IMG/VR virus record: IMGVR_UViG_3300045902_000773
Coordinates: 1 to 27,775 of that record
Length of the DNA stretch: 27,775 nt
Strand: one strand, 5' to 3'
Source of the DNA: a virus
Both the position numbers and the translations under genes were made by a program. Below are positions 1 through 7,714 of this stretch, piece after piece. The notes below the pieces were generated by a model that saw only the letters and a list, made by a program, of their open reading frames with translations, was not told the origin of the DNA and ran no database searches. Every line of letters begins with the position of its first letter. Position 1 is the first letter of the stretch.

Positions 1-12
1 CCACCCTTTCCC

Positions 13-41
13 TTGACTCTCCACCCGCCGCCGACTAGGGT
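13..41 (+). promoter_or_regulatory. Probable sigma-70-type promoter of the tRNA-fMet gene
   Basis: A -35-like TTGACT (13-18) lies 17 bp before a GC-rich -10-like TAGGGT (36-41). Transcription would start around 48, just ahead of the tRNA at 52. Box quality and spacing are seen in the sequence; activity is inferred. Confidence 0.5.
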
Positions 42-51
42 CCGCCCAGAT

Positions 52-125
<74 letters not shown>

Positions 126-130
126 TTACC

Positions 131-165
131 GGGCCGGTTGCGAAAGCAGCCGGCCCCTTGGTTTT
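131..165 (+). terminator. Hairpin terminator after tRNA-fMet (GNRA loop)
   Basis: Bases 131-141 pair with 146-156 in an 11-bp stem with one G-U, closed by a GAAA tetraloop, and followed by CTTGGTTTT. It starts five bases after the tRNA and probably ends its transcript or marks 3' processing. Confidence 0.7.
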
Positions 166-170
166 CAGGG

Positions 171-208
171 AACGCCGCCGAGAGACCTCGGCGGCGTTTT
201 CGCGTTTT
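171..208 (+). terminator. Second intrinsic terminator, perfect 12-bp stem
   Basis: AACGCCGCCGAG (171-182) is perfectly complementary to 187-198 across an AGAC loop and is followed by TTTTCGCGTTTT. It forms a tandem terminator with the preceding hairpin. The A-rich left flank is short, so termination in the reverse direction is less convincing. Confidence 0.8.
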
Positions 209-514
209 GGCCCACGTTCCGACGGGATCGCGAGCGCGACCGGCGTCGGGCCGGGTCTCTGCCGCGCGGCGTGTCCATAACCGGCTGCGGCCCACCTGGG
301 CCTCGCGGGCGCGATTTTGGCCCAAAGTCTCTCCGCGTCTCTCGCCGCCGGGTGCCCGGGTTATGAGGGGTTCGTGCTCGCGAAGGCTCGGGAGATAGCA
401 TCTGTGTCTCGCGTCATGTCTGACCGGTATAGCCCAACCACAATCTACGATGACACCGGTTTCGAAGACGCGGCGTGTACACGCGGATTTGATTTGCCGG
501 TCAATCTTCGTGCT
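209..514. other. Intergenic stretch without a gene; tRNA-Met-anticodon-like fragments
   Basis: No convincing coding frame exists here; short frames are rich in Arg/Pro, as expected of GC-rich noncoding DNA. CATAACCGGC lies at 276-285 and is followed by a GGCCCA/TGGGCC hairpin (289-302). On the minus strand, 356-367 reads CTCATAACCCGG, identical to the anticodon loop and 3' stem of the tRNA-fMet at 84-95. See the findings. Confidence 0.5.
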
Positions 515-1669
515 TCATCGACGACCGCTGGTCATGTCGGCGATCTCGTTCTTCCGCAAGAACAACTCGAGAGCGCTCGCGTCGCCGCTGTCAGCAACTC
601 CGTCACCATTCAGATCCACAGGCGACTGGTTCATCGCATACAAGTCTTCGATGTCAATCCGTTGGTCGCAGTTGCGATCGGCGTTGTTGCAGCCCGGCTG
701 CACCAAGCGGAAGCGAGAGAAAAACTCGGACCAGATCCGCGGTGCGGCACCGACCTGATATTCATGCGTGCCACCGATGACCTCGGTGTAGCGGAACTCA
801 GTGCCTCCTGAACCAAAAACCAGAGTATTGTGGGTGACGGTCACGGTAGTTGTGCCAAACTGGGTCGTGCGGATACCCGTCACGAGACGTGAGTCCGTTG
901 AGTTTGGCTGGGAGGACGCGCCGTTCCATGCAATCCAGAAGTCGCGCTGCTGTTGATCTTGAACGGTCCGCGGAACACCTGCGGTGACGATGGCGTTCTC
1001 TCCATTACCTCGCCAGAACCACAACGGTACCGGCCCGGAAGGACGACAAAACGTCGTGGGAACACCATACGCCTCGCACCACCCTCCCGACACCGGTGCG
1101 TATGCTGCGACGCTGCTGAACCCAGCGCCTGCAAAGGTATCGGTCATCTGGGCACCGCTGGAGAAACCGGTCATGTAGACCCGTGCTGCGTCGGCGGTTT
1201 CGTTGGTACGAGTCGTGAGGAGCTGTATCAAAGAGGAGAGGAACCCCAGATCATCCCGGTTTGCGAGGCTCGGAGGCGTACCCGTGGGGATCGGCGCACC
1301 CATCCATCGCCATGCATTCCAGACCCCGGTTGTCGGCGTGGTGCCCGGTGTGGCTGCGGGGTAAACGATCATGAGGCGATTCGCGTCCGCGACAGCGTTC
1401 CATCCGGACGCAGCCGCGATGTTGGCGGGCGAACTGGCACCGGGATGAAGGACCAACACGGTCGGCAGCGCCTCGCTCGCAGGAACACCCGGTGGACGAT
1501 ACTCGACCCAAACGCGCTGAACAGGTCCGGTGCTTTCCTGAAACACAGCGGTTCGAGTGGTGCTCTGCGCGATGACCGTCGAGGCCCCGAGAGACGCAAC
1601 CAACGCCACGGCTACGACCTGAACTCCGAGTCTTGTCATGCCAGCAGAACGCTCGAAAGCCCGAGCCAT
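515..1669 (-). CDS. Secreted PHB-depolymerase-family esterase with dockerin-like C-terminus
   Basis: An alpha/beta-hydrolase of about 384 aa. Residues 11-35 form a signal peptide (short basic start, hydrophobic core, cleavage near VIAQ). The core has VLVLHPGASS for the oxyanion region, IVYPAATPG, a WNAWRW segment, and the nucleophile elbow GFSSG with Ser170. A late GGTHEYQ could supply the catalytic His. This matches the extracellular PHB depolymerase/feruloyl esterase family (LpqC-like). The last 60 residues hold two Asp/Asn-rich calcium-binding segments, DRNCDQRIDIEDLY and DLNGDGVADSGDAS, resembling the type I dockerin-like tails common on planctomycete exported proteins. The frame stays open far upstream, so the start is uncertain: ATG 1669 or ATG 1639, both leaving the signal peptide intact, and neither with a clear ribosome-binding site. 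It probably degrades an extracellular ester polymer; the substrate is unknown. Confidence 0.85.
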   Translation of the reverse strand: MARAFERSAGMTRLGVQVVAVALVASLGASTVIAQSTTRTAVFQESTGPVQRVWVEYRPPGVPASEALPTVLVLHPGASSPANIAAASGWNAVADANRLMIVYPAATPGTTPTTGVWNAWRWMGAPIPTGTPPSLANRDDLGFLSSLIQLLTTRTNETADAARVYMTGFSSGAQMTDTFAGAGFSSVAAYAPVSGGWCEAYGVPTTFCRPSGPVPLWFWRGNGENAIVTAGVPRTVQDQQQRDFWIAWNGASSQPNSTDSRLVTGIRTTQFGTTTVTVTHNTLVFGSGGTEFRYTEVIGGTHEYQVGAAPRIWSEFFSRFRLVQPGCNNADRNCDQRIDIEDLYAMNQSPVDLNGDGVADSGDASALELFLRKNEIADMTSGRR

Positions 1670-1796
1670 TGCCCAGATAGCCCGGCATAGGCAGCTTTCT
1701 AGCGGAGTTAGGGAACAGTCCGATAACGATTCAAGCGGGGTGGTCTTCCAGATCCAGCCCCTGTCCATTCGCATGCGGGCAGTTGACGCGAACGTG

Positions 1797-1810
1797 GCGG
1801 TTGCAACCGC
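1797..1810. repeat. Perfect 14-bp palindrome GCGGTTGCAACCGC
   Basis: The sequence equals its own reverse complement. It lies in the gap between the esterase and the recombinase cassette. It may be an operator or recombination core; nothing proves function. Confidence 0.5.
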
Positions 1811-1846
1811 GATCCGCTGGCTATCGCGCCACGCGGCGCGCGACTT

Positions 1847-1864
1847 TTGCATAAGGGCATGCGG
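1847..1864 (+). repeat. TTTGCATAAGGGCATGC repeat, left copy
   Basis: The 17-mer TTTGCATAAGGGCATGC starts at about 1848 and matches 19820-19836 with a single G/A difference. The two copies are about 18 kb apart in the same orientation and bracket the recombinase, RM operon and XRE cassette. Confidence 0.4.
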
Positions 1865-1940
1865 TGATGCGGCGGCGATCGTGGCGGCCACTCTCTCCTG
1901 CACGGAGCTCACCGTGATCTCAAACACTCGGCCCGAGTCC

Positions 1941-2234
1941 ATGACGCCTGCGGAGCGCGACGCGGAAGTGGCGAGCATCTTCGCACTCGGCCTCGCGCGG
2001 GCCATCCATGCGAAACGCCCCCCCGCTTCGCGTTCCACCGGGGAGGGAGGGGGGGCGAGCGAACTGGCGGAATCTGACGCCGATCGACTTGAACTTCCGC
2101 AGCATGCGGACCTCAGTGTATCCGCCCCCCCACACGGCACCGGGGTTAGGGCTCCGGACCGATGCGAAGAGGAACCCACATGTCTCCCACGACCGATGCG
2201 ATTGAACAACAACTCGGCGAGCTCCACCGGATGA
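1941..2234 (+). CDS. Small hypothetical protein ahead of DUF2924 gene
   Basis: A 97-aa frame beginning MTPAERDAEVASIFALGLAR, with a helical basic N-terminus and a segment LELPQHADLSV. As I recall, similar small ORFs (an ERDAEVA-like start and a LEVP...LSV-like end) precede DUF2924/recombinase pairs in planctomycete genomes, which is the main reason to call it. The ATG at 1941 is preferred over longer forms because the recognisable text begins there. No good ribosome-binding site is visible, and the frame runs 55 bp into the DUF2924 gene. The last 25 residues look unlike the family as I remember it, so an old frameshift near the end is possible. Function unknown. Confidence 0.5.
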   Translation: MTPAERDAEVASIFALGLARAIHAKRPPASRSTGEGGGASELAESDADRLELPQHADLSVSAPPHGTGVRAPDRCEEEPTCLPRPMRLNNNSASSTG

Positions 2235-2695
2235 CCACCAGCGACCTGGTGGACCGCTACGAGGAACTGCACGGCCACGCCTGCCGCACGCGCCACCGCG
2301 CCTATCTGATCCGCAAGATCGCGTGGCGCATACAGGCCAATGCGGAGGGCGACCTGAGCGAGCGAGCCAAACGGCGGGCGGCGGAACTCGCCGACGACGC
2401 CGAGATCCGGACGATGGCTCCCCGCTCGTACACCTCCCCGCCGCAGCCCGGCGAGATCCGCACCTGCGTGCGGTCGCTCGACCCGCGCGACCGCCGCGAT
2501 CCCCGGCTGCCGCCGCCCGGCTCCGCGATCGTCCGCCAGTACAAAGGGCGGACGATCCGGGTCATCGTGCTCGGGGACGGTGAAGGCTTCGAGTTCGACG
2601 GCGAGCGGTATGGCACGCTGTCGGTGATCGCCAAGAAGGTGACGGGCCAGCACATCAACGGGTACCGCTTCTTCGGATTGCGGGGTGGGCGATGA
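2180..2695 (+). CDS. DUF2924 domain protein of the recombinase cassette
   Basis: A 171-aa protein. The N-terminal half is helical and basic (RHRAYLIRKIAWRIQ, then LSERAKRRAAELADD). The C-terminal half holds the DUF2924 signature: G-S-AIVRQYKGRTIRVIVL, then FEFDGERYGTLSVIAKKVTG and the ending GYRFFGLRGG. The domain is found in phages and mobile elements, very often beside a serine recombinase; its molecular role is not established. An ATG exists at 2162, but ATG 2180 has AGAGGA seven bases upstream and begins the conserved part, so it is chosen. The stop overlaps the recombinase start as ATGA at 2692-2695, which argues for translational coupling and shared function. Confidence 0.88.
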   Translation: MSPTTDAIEQQLGELHRMTTSDLVDRYEELHGHACRTRHRAYLIRKIAWRIQANAEGDLSERAKRRAAELADDAEIRTMAPRSYTSPPQPGEIRTCVRSLDPRDRRDPRLPPPGSAIVRQYKGRTIRVIVLGDGEGFEFDGERYGTLSVIAKKVTGQHINGYRFFGLRGGR

Positions 2696-4290
2696 CCAAG
2701 CGAGGCCGAACGCCCAGCGTGCCGCCATCGCGGGAACGGGGCGAGGGAGCGCCCGGGCCGATCCGGTGCGCGATCTACACCCGCAAGAGCAGCGAGGAGG
2801 GGCTCGAACTCGAGTTCAACTCCCTCGACGCCCAGCGGGAGGCGGCGGAGGCGTACATCGCCAGCCAGCGGAACGAAGGGTGGATCTGCCTTCCGGACCG
2901 CTACGACGACGGCGGGTTCTCCGGCGGCAGCATGGAACGGCCAGCGCTGGAGCAGCTCCTGAAGGACATCGAGGCCGGCAAGGTTGACTGCGTCGTGGTC
3001 TACAAGGTGGACCGACTGAGCCGTTCGCTCATGGACTTCGCCCGCATCATGCAGACGTTCGACCGCAAGGGCGTCTCGTTCGTCTCGGTCACGCAGCAGT
3101 TCAACACCACAAGCTCGATGGGACGGCTGACGCTCAACATCCTGCTCTCGTTTGCCCAGTTCGAGCGAGAGATCATCGGCGAGCGCATCCGCGACAAGAT
3201 CGCCGCCCAGAAGCGTCGGGGCAAGTGGGCGGGCGGGGTACCCATCCTGGGCTACGACGTGGACCGTTCCGGCGGCAGCCCCCGCCTGGTCGTCAATCCC
3301 CGCGAGGCGGCCAAGGTCCGCGAGATCTTCAAGATGTACCTGGACAAGGGCTCGCTCCAGCGGACGGTGACCGAGCTGCGGCACCGGGAGTGGAAGAACA
3401 AGCGCCGGGTGACCAAGAAGGGGGTGAGCGTCGGCGGTCAGCCCTTCAACACGGGCACCCTCCACGTTCTTCTGACGAACCCGCTCCTGACGGGCAAGAT
3501 CGTCCACCGGGGCAACACGTACGACGGCGAGCACGAGGCGATCGTCGATCCCGCCTTGTTCCAGCGCGTCCGCCAGCAGCTCCTCGAGAACGGTCGGACC
3601 GGTGGTATCGAGATGCGCAACAAATATGGGGCACTCCTGCGTGGGCTCCTGCGCTGCAAGAAGTGCGACTGCGCCATGATCCACACCTTCTACGGCAAGC
3701 GGAACAAGCAGTACCGCTACTACCGGTGCCTGCACGCCATCAAGAACGGGGCACACACCTGCGCCGCATCGACGCTGCCCGGCCTAGAGATCGAGAAGCT
3801 CGTGGTCGACGAGATCCGGGCGCTCGGCAACGACCGGACGTTGCTGGACCGCATCCTTGCAGAAGCCCAGGTCAACGTAGACGAGGAACTGACGGCGCTG
3901 AAGTCGGAGCGGGCGTCGATCCACGCCTCGCTCGGCCGCTTGGAGAAGGAGTTGCGGGAACTGGTAGCGGACCGGAGCGGGAGCACCGCTACCACCGCGC
4001 GGCTGGCCGCCGCTCACGAACGGGTCAGCGGGGCACGCACCCGCCTTGCCGAGGTCGAAACACGGCTGGGTTTGATCGGAGCAAGCGCCCTCACCCGCGA
4101 GGAGGCCCGCAAGGCGCTCAACGAGTTCGACGGGGTCTGGGCGCAACTGTCGCCTCGCGAGCAGGGCCGAGTACTGAAGTTGCTCTTCTCGAGGATCGAG
4201 TACGACGCTGAGAACGCCACCGTCGCGGTGACGTTCCGAGCGACCGGGATCGCCGCTCTGTGCGCCCGACAACTGGAGGAAGCTGCGTGA
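2692..4290 (+). CDS. Large serine recombinase (site-specific DNA integrase)
   Basis: A 532-aa member of the large serine recombinases, which cut and rejoin DNA at att sites through a 5'-phosphoserine. The catalytic resolvase domain starts at about residue 25 with YTRKSS (nucleophile expected at Ser33), followed by FNSLDAQREA, the VDRLSRS motif and the FAQFERE helix. A recombinase domain follows (GYDV...VREIFKMYL, then TLHVLLTNPLLTGKIVHRG). A zinc beta-ribbon uses Cys322, Cys325, Cys346 and Cys357. A coiled coil lies around residues 400-460. All hallmarks are intact, so the enzyme is probably active. It is coupled by ATGA to DUF2924 before it and by GTGA to the HTH gene after it. It may be the integrase of a larger element or may mobilise only its own cassette. 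Confidence 0.95.
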   Translation: MTKRGRTPSVPPSRERGEGAPGPIRCAIYTRKSSEEGLELEFNSLDAQREAAEAYIASQRNEGWICLPDRYDDGGFSGGSMERPALEQLLKDIEAGKVDCVVVYKVDRLSRSLMDFARIMQTFDRKGVSFVSVTQQFNTTSSMGRLTLNILLSFAQFEREIIGERIRDKIAAQKRRGKWAGGVPILGYDVDRSGGSPRLVVNPREAAKVREIFKMYLDKGSLQRTVTELRHREWKNKRRVTKKGVSVGGQPFNTGTLHVLLTNPLLTGKIVHRGNTYDGEHEAIVDPALFQRVRQQLLENGRTGGIEMRNKYGALLRGLLRCKKCDCAMIHTFYGKRNKQYRYYRCLHAIKNGAHTCAASTLPGLEIEKLVVDEIRALGNDRTLLDRILAEAQVNVDEELTALKSERASIHASLGRLEKELRELVADRSGSTATTARLAAAHERVSGARTRLAEVETRLGLIGASALTREEARKALNEFDGVWAQLSPREQGRVLKLLFSRIEYDAENATVAVTFRATGIAALCARQLEEAA

Positions 4291-4751
4291 CGACCGTGGT
4301 GCGGACCATCCATATCACCCGAAAGGCCCGCCGCAAGCGCGTGGTCCTCGGCCCCGAGGCCCCAAAGGCCGAGCTACCCGGCCGTGTGCCACGCGTGGCC
4401 CGCCTACTGGCCTTGGCGATCAAGTACGACCGCCTGCTCCGGAAGGGCGTCGTTGCCGACCTCTCAGAGCTCGCCCGGCTTTGTCAGGTCACGCAGCCGC
4501 GGATGACGCAGATCATGAACCTGCTGCACCTTGCGCCGGATATTCAGGAGGAGATCCTGAACCTTCCGCCTGCGCTCAAAGGCCGCGACCTCGTTACCGA
4601 GCGCGACCTGCGCCCAATCGTGGCCATCACGTCATGGAGTCGGCAGCGAAGCGCTTGGCGGGCGATCCGCAGAGGCCAACCAGTCATTTGTCGCGTGGTC
4701 TGCTCCGGGTCGGATGCTGAAGGACATCGTCGACCGATGCCGCGACAATGA
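4287..4751 (+). CDS. Small HTH protein ending the recombinase cassette
   Basis: A 154-aa protein starting at GTG 4287, which overlaps the recombinase stop as GTGA and has GGAGGA a few bases before it. The N-terminus is strongly basic (RKARRKRVV). A helix-turn-helix is readable at about residues 58-80, SELARLCQVTQPRMTQIMNL, followed by LAPDIQEEIL, reminiscent of the KorB/ParB-type HTH. It may act as a directionality or copy-control partner of the recombinase; this is inference. The last 25 residues (from about GQPVICRVV) look non-native and run 68 bp into the 3' end of the convergent res gene, so an element boundary may have replaced the original C-terminus. Confidence 0.8.
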   Translation: MTTVVRTIHITRKARRKRVVLGPEAPKAELPGRVPRVARLLALAIKYDRLLRKGVVADLSELARLCQVTQPRMTQIMNLLHLAPDIQEEILNLPPALKGRDLVTERDLRPIVAITSWSRQRSAWRAIRRGQPVICRVVCSGSDAEGHRRPMPRQ

Positions 4752-7695
4752 ACTGAGCCGGATTGCTATCAGTGGCTATCGCCTTGAAGTGTGCCTTGCC
4801 GCATTGAATCTTGGCGTTCTCGGATACGCGCCGCGCATCGTCGAACAGCAGGGCTGACGACTTGGTTTCCACGACGAAGTACAGTCGCTCTTCCCCGTCA
4901 TGTTGCACGAGAACTGCCCAGTCGGGGTTGTACGCCCCGAGCGGCGTGGGCACGGTGAACCATCCGGGCAGCTTCGCGTAGACCTTGATGGCGGTGTTTC
5001 GCTCAAGCTCCTGGGCGAACGACTTCTCAACGTCGGAGTCGTACACGACGTGCTCATACGGGGCCTTCGAGGCCGCCAGCATGTTCCGCAGGTAGCCGGT
5101 CAGCTCTTCATTCTCGTAGAGCTCCTGGGCGTAATAGAACTCGTCGCCCAGGCGCTGGTACTTGATGCCGTCCACCAATGCCAGTCGCTTGCATCGGTTG
5201 ATCGCGTCCGCAGCCAACTCGATGAACTCCTGCGGGTTGCGGGAGAAATCATCCAGGCGACCGCTGTCAATCAGGATCTTGGCGATGCTCTTGCGGGTAA
5301 GGCGCGTGCGGTCCTGCAGGTCGGTCAGGATGTCAGGCAACTCGATGTCCGCCTCATTGAGAACAACGAGAGCGGAATCGCCCGACTCGGTCGCCTGCAC
5401 GCCGCCTCGGCCGATTGCGACGTCGGCCTTGCGCCACTGCAGCCGCGTCCTTGCGATCGGTGGTGCGTCGTCGATCGCCTTGCTGGCATCGGCGATCAAC
5501 TTGTCATTGTTGAAGTTGACGCGATATGTGGTCTTGTCACGGATGCGGGCCCAGAGCTGCTTGAACTGCTCGCTGTCCAGCACGGCTCGGCGGGCCTTGA
5601 TCGTCTGCCGCTCGTCGGCGTTCTTGATCTCCAGCTTGCCCGCAAGCTTGCGGAGGATCTCTACGACCTGGTCCTTCTGCCCGGTCTCGCCGACAACGGC
5701 AGGCAGGTCGACCGTCTTGTTCTTGATAGCCTGGCGCAGTGCGTCTTGCACCTTTCCGCGGGCGTCGATGTACCCCTTGGCCTTGAGGTGTTCCCAAACC
5801 TCTTTTGACTGTTCGACGCCGAGCACCGTGACCTTGCCGTCAGCGCTGGCGGTCGCGACCTGTGAGAACTGGTGCTGCTCAACGATGCCAAAGCGGATGC
5901 CCGTGTCTTCCTCGATCTCCTTCTGGAGGTTGTCGGCGAAGGCCTCGTAGCTTTCGTTGGCCACCACGGTCAGCGTGTTGACCTCGAACCCGCGGACGCG
6001 TTGCCCGTCTTGGTTCACGCACAGGCGGAGTCCGCGTCCGATTGACTGACGACGCTCCCGCTTGGTGCGGATGTCGCGGAGGGAGCAGATCTGGAACACG
6101 TTGGGGTTGTCCCAGCCTTCCTTCAGCGCCGAGTGCGAGAAGATGAACTTCAGCGGCGTGGAGAAGCTCAGCAACTTCTCCTTCTCCTTCATGATCAGGT
6201 TGTACGCCTTCTCGGCCGCGTCGCGACCGGTCTGGTTGCCCTCTTCCGTGTCCACGACTCGGCCGGTGCGCTTGTCGATCGAGAAGTACCCGTCATGTAC
6301 CTCCTCCGCGGCCTTCGAGAGGTCAACCTCCCTGAAGAGGGTGTCGTAGTCGGGGTGGCGGGCCCAGCGCTTGTACTCCTCCTCGAAGATCTTGGCGTAC
6401 TCGCCCTTCACGGGGTTGCCGTCTGCGTCGTACTGACGGTACTTGGCCACCTCATCGATGAAGAACAGACTGAGGACCTTGATCCCGAGCGGCCGGAGAC
6501 GCTTCTCCTTGTCCAGGTGCTCCTTGATGGTTCGCTTGATCATCTCTCGCTGGATGCTCGCACCATCGACGTCGCCCCACGACTCACCAGGCTTGAGGTA
6601 TTTCTCGCCACCCGGGTACCGCAGCTCCATGTGCTCGCGCCCTGCTGCCACACGGATCTCGCCGACGCGGCAGTTGGCGTACATCGCACGGCGCGTGGTC
6701 TGTTCGAGGTCGTCGCCGTCCTGGACCAAGACCTCCTTCCGCTCCACGCCGTGGAGGGTCTCGACGTCCAACTCCACTTTCGCCGAGATGACGTTTCGCC
6801 GGTTCTGCACGCCGATCAGGCGCACGAACGGTCGGTTGTGGGCGCTCTCCACGGTGGCGGCAGCCACCTCGATCTGCTTGACCAGTTTCCGCTCGTACGC
6901 ATCCACCGCATCCAGGCGGTACACCATGTGGTGCTTGTTCACATGCGTCGCCGAGTATCGCAGCGTGCAGAGTGGGTTCATCGCCCCGAGAGCTTCCTTT
7001 CCGCGCCCCTCAAGGCCGCCGTCCACGCTCTGGGGCTCATCCACGATGAGGATCGGTCGTGTGGCCTTGATCAGGTCGATTGGCTTCTCGCCGCCGGTCT
7101 TCTCGCTGTCCTTGTAGAGGTTGTTGACGTCCTTTTTGTTGATGGCCCCGACGGTGACCACCATGATCTGGATGCTGGCGCTGGTGGCAAAGTTGCGCAC
7201 CTGGCCGAGCCTGGCCGAGTCGTACAGAAAGTAGTCGAAAGGCACGCCCGCGTACAGCCCCTTGAAGTGCTCCTCGGTGATCTGCAGCGACTTGTACACA
7301 CCCTCCTTGATGGCCACGGACGGCACCACGATGACGAACTTGGTGAAGCCGTAGCGCTTGTTCAACTCGAAGATGGTGCGTAGGTAGACGTAGGTCTTGC
7401 CCGTGCCCGTCTCCATCTCGACGGTGAAGTCGCCCGACGCGAGCACGCTCGCCGGCGCAAGCCCGTTGCGGAGCTGGACGTCCTTCAGGTTCTCCAGCAA
7501 CTCGTCATCGAGGAGGGTGAGGCGGTTGCCCACGCCCAGATCGCTCTCGGCGAAACCCAGCCGCATCTGAGGGTTGGTCACATCGCGCACGACGGTGAAC
7601 TCGGTGCGGCAGATCTCCTGCCCGCGGAACAGGTCGCAGACGGACTCGATTGCCCGCAGTTGATAGTCGAGGTCTGGTTCGAAGTGAAGTTTCAT
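4684..7695 (-). CDS. res: Type III restriction enzyme, Res subunit
   Basis: A 1003-aa DEAD-type translocase/nuclease. Walker A is METGTGKT (94-101). The Walker B/DEAD-like motif is VDEPQ at about 218-222, followed by LRYSATH as motif III, and the second helicase half has ERRQSIGRGLRLCVN as motif VI. The C-terminal nuclease domain shows PDW (Asp925) and ETK (Glu943, Lys945), a complete PD-(D/E)xK site. In type III systems Res hydrolyses ATP, moves along DNA from unmodified sites, and cleaves when bound to Mod. The gene starts 19 bp after mod and is the last of the operon. Its 3' end overlaps the convergent HTH gene by 68 bp. The protein reads as intact. Confidence 0.95.
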   Translation of the reverse strand: MKLHFEPDLDYQLRAIESVCDLFRGQEICRTEFTVVRDVTNPQMRLGFAESDLGVGNRLTLLDDELLENLKDVQLRNGLAPASVLASGDFTVEMETGTGKTYVYLRTIFELNKRYGFTKFVIVVPSVAIKEGVYKSLQITEEHFKGLYAGVPFDYFLYDSARLGQVRNFATSASIQIMVVTVGAINKKDVNNLYKDSEKTGGEKPIDLIKATRPILIVDEPQSVDGGLEGRGKEALGAMNPLCTLRYSATHVNKHHMVYRLDAVDAYERKLVKQIEVAAATVESAHNRPFVRLIGVQNRRNVISAKVELDVETLHGVERKEVLVQDGDDLEQTTRRAMYANCRVGEIRVAAGREHMELRYPGGEKYLKPGESWGDVDGASIQREMIKRTIKEHLDKEKRLRPLGIKVLSLFFIDEVAKYRQYDADGNPVKGEYAKIFEEEYKRWARHPDYDTLFREVDLSKAAEEVHDGYFSIDKRTGRVVDTEEGNQTGRDAAEKAYNLIMKEKEKLLSFSTPLKFIFSHSALKEGWDNPNVFQICSLRDIRTKRERRQSIGRGLRLCVNQDGQRVRGFEVNTLTVVANESYEAFADNLQKEIEEDTGIRFGIVEQHQFSQVATASADGKVTVLGVEQSKEVWEHLKAKGYIDARGKVQDALRQAIKNKTVDLPAVVGETGQKDQVVEILRKLAGKLEIKNADERQTIKARRAVLDSEQFKQLWARIRDKTTYRVNFNNDKLIADASKAIDDAPPIARTRLQWRKADVAIGRGGVQATESGDSALVVLNEADIELPDILTDLQDRTRLTRKSIAKILIDSGRLDDFSRNPQEFIELAADAINRCKRLALVDGIKYQRLGDEFYYAQELYENEELTGYLRNMLAASKAPYEHVVYDSDVEKSFAQELERNTAIKVYAKLPGWFTVPTPLGAYNPDWAVLVQHDGEERLYFVVETKSSALLFDDARRVSENAKIQCGKAHFKAIATDSNPAQFIVAASVDDVLQHPTRSRPRDK

Positions 7696-7714
7696 GCGTG
7701 TGCATCTGCTCGAG

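Noticed and set aside
317-811. Plus-strand frame of 164 aa over the tRNA-esterase gap
   Set aside because: Most of it is antisense to the esterase, whose product has clear motifs and a signal peptide; the frame has no recognisable domain or ribosome-binding site.
953-1690. 245-aa plus-strand frame opposite the esterase
   Set aside because: Composition is Arg/Gly/Pro/Cys-rich as in shadow frames, and the opposite strand is a well-supported gene.
1670-2728. Upstream extension of the esterase frame to 737 aa
   Set aside because: The frame is open only because of high GC; the extension is antisense to DUF2924 and precedes a normal signal peptide.
2302-3756. 484-aa minus-strand frame opposite the recombinase
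   Set aside because: It is the mirror of a strongly conserved recombinase and has no family features.
6133-7383. 416-aa plus-strand frame opposite res
   Set aside because: Typical antisense frame of a GC-rich gene (Val/Leu/His/Asp-rich); Res motifs on the other strand are decisive.
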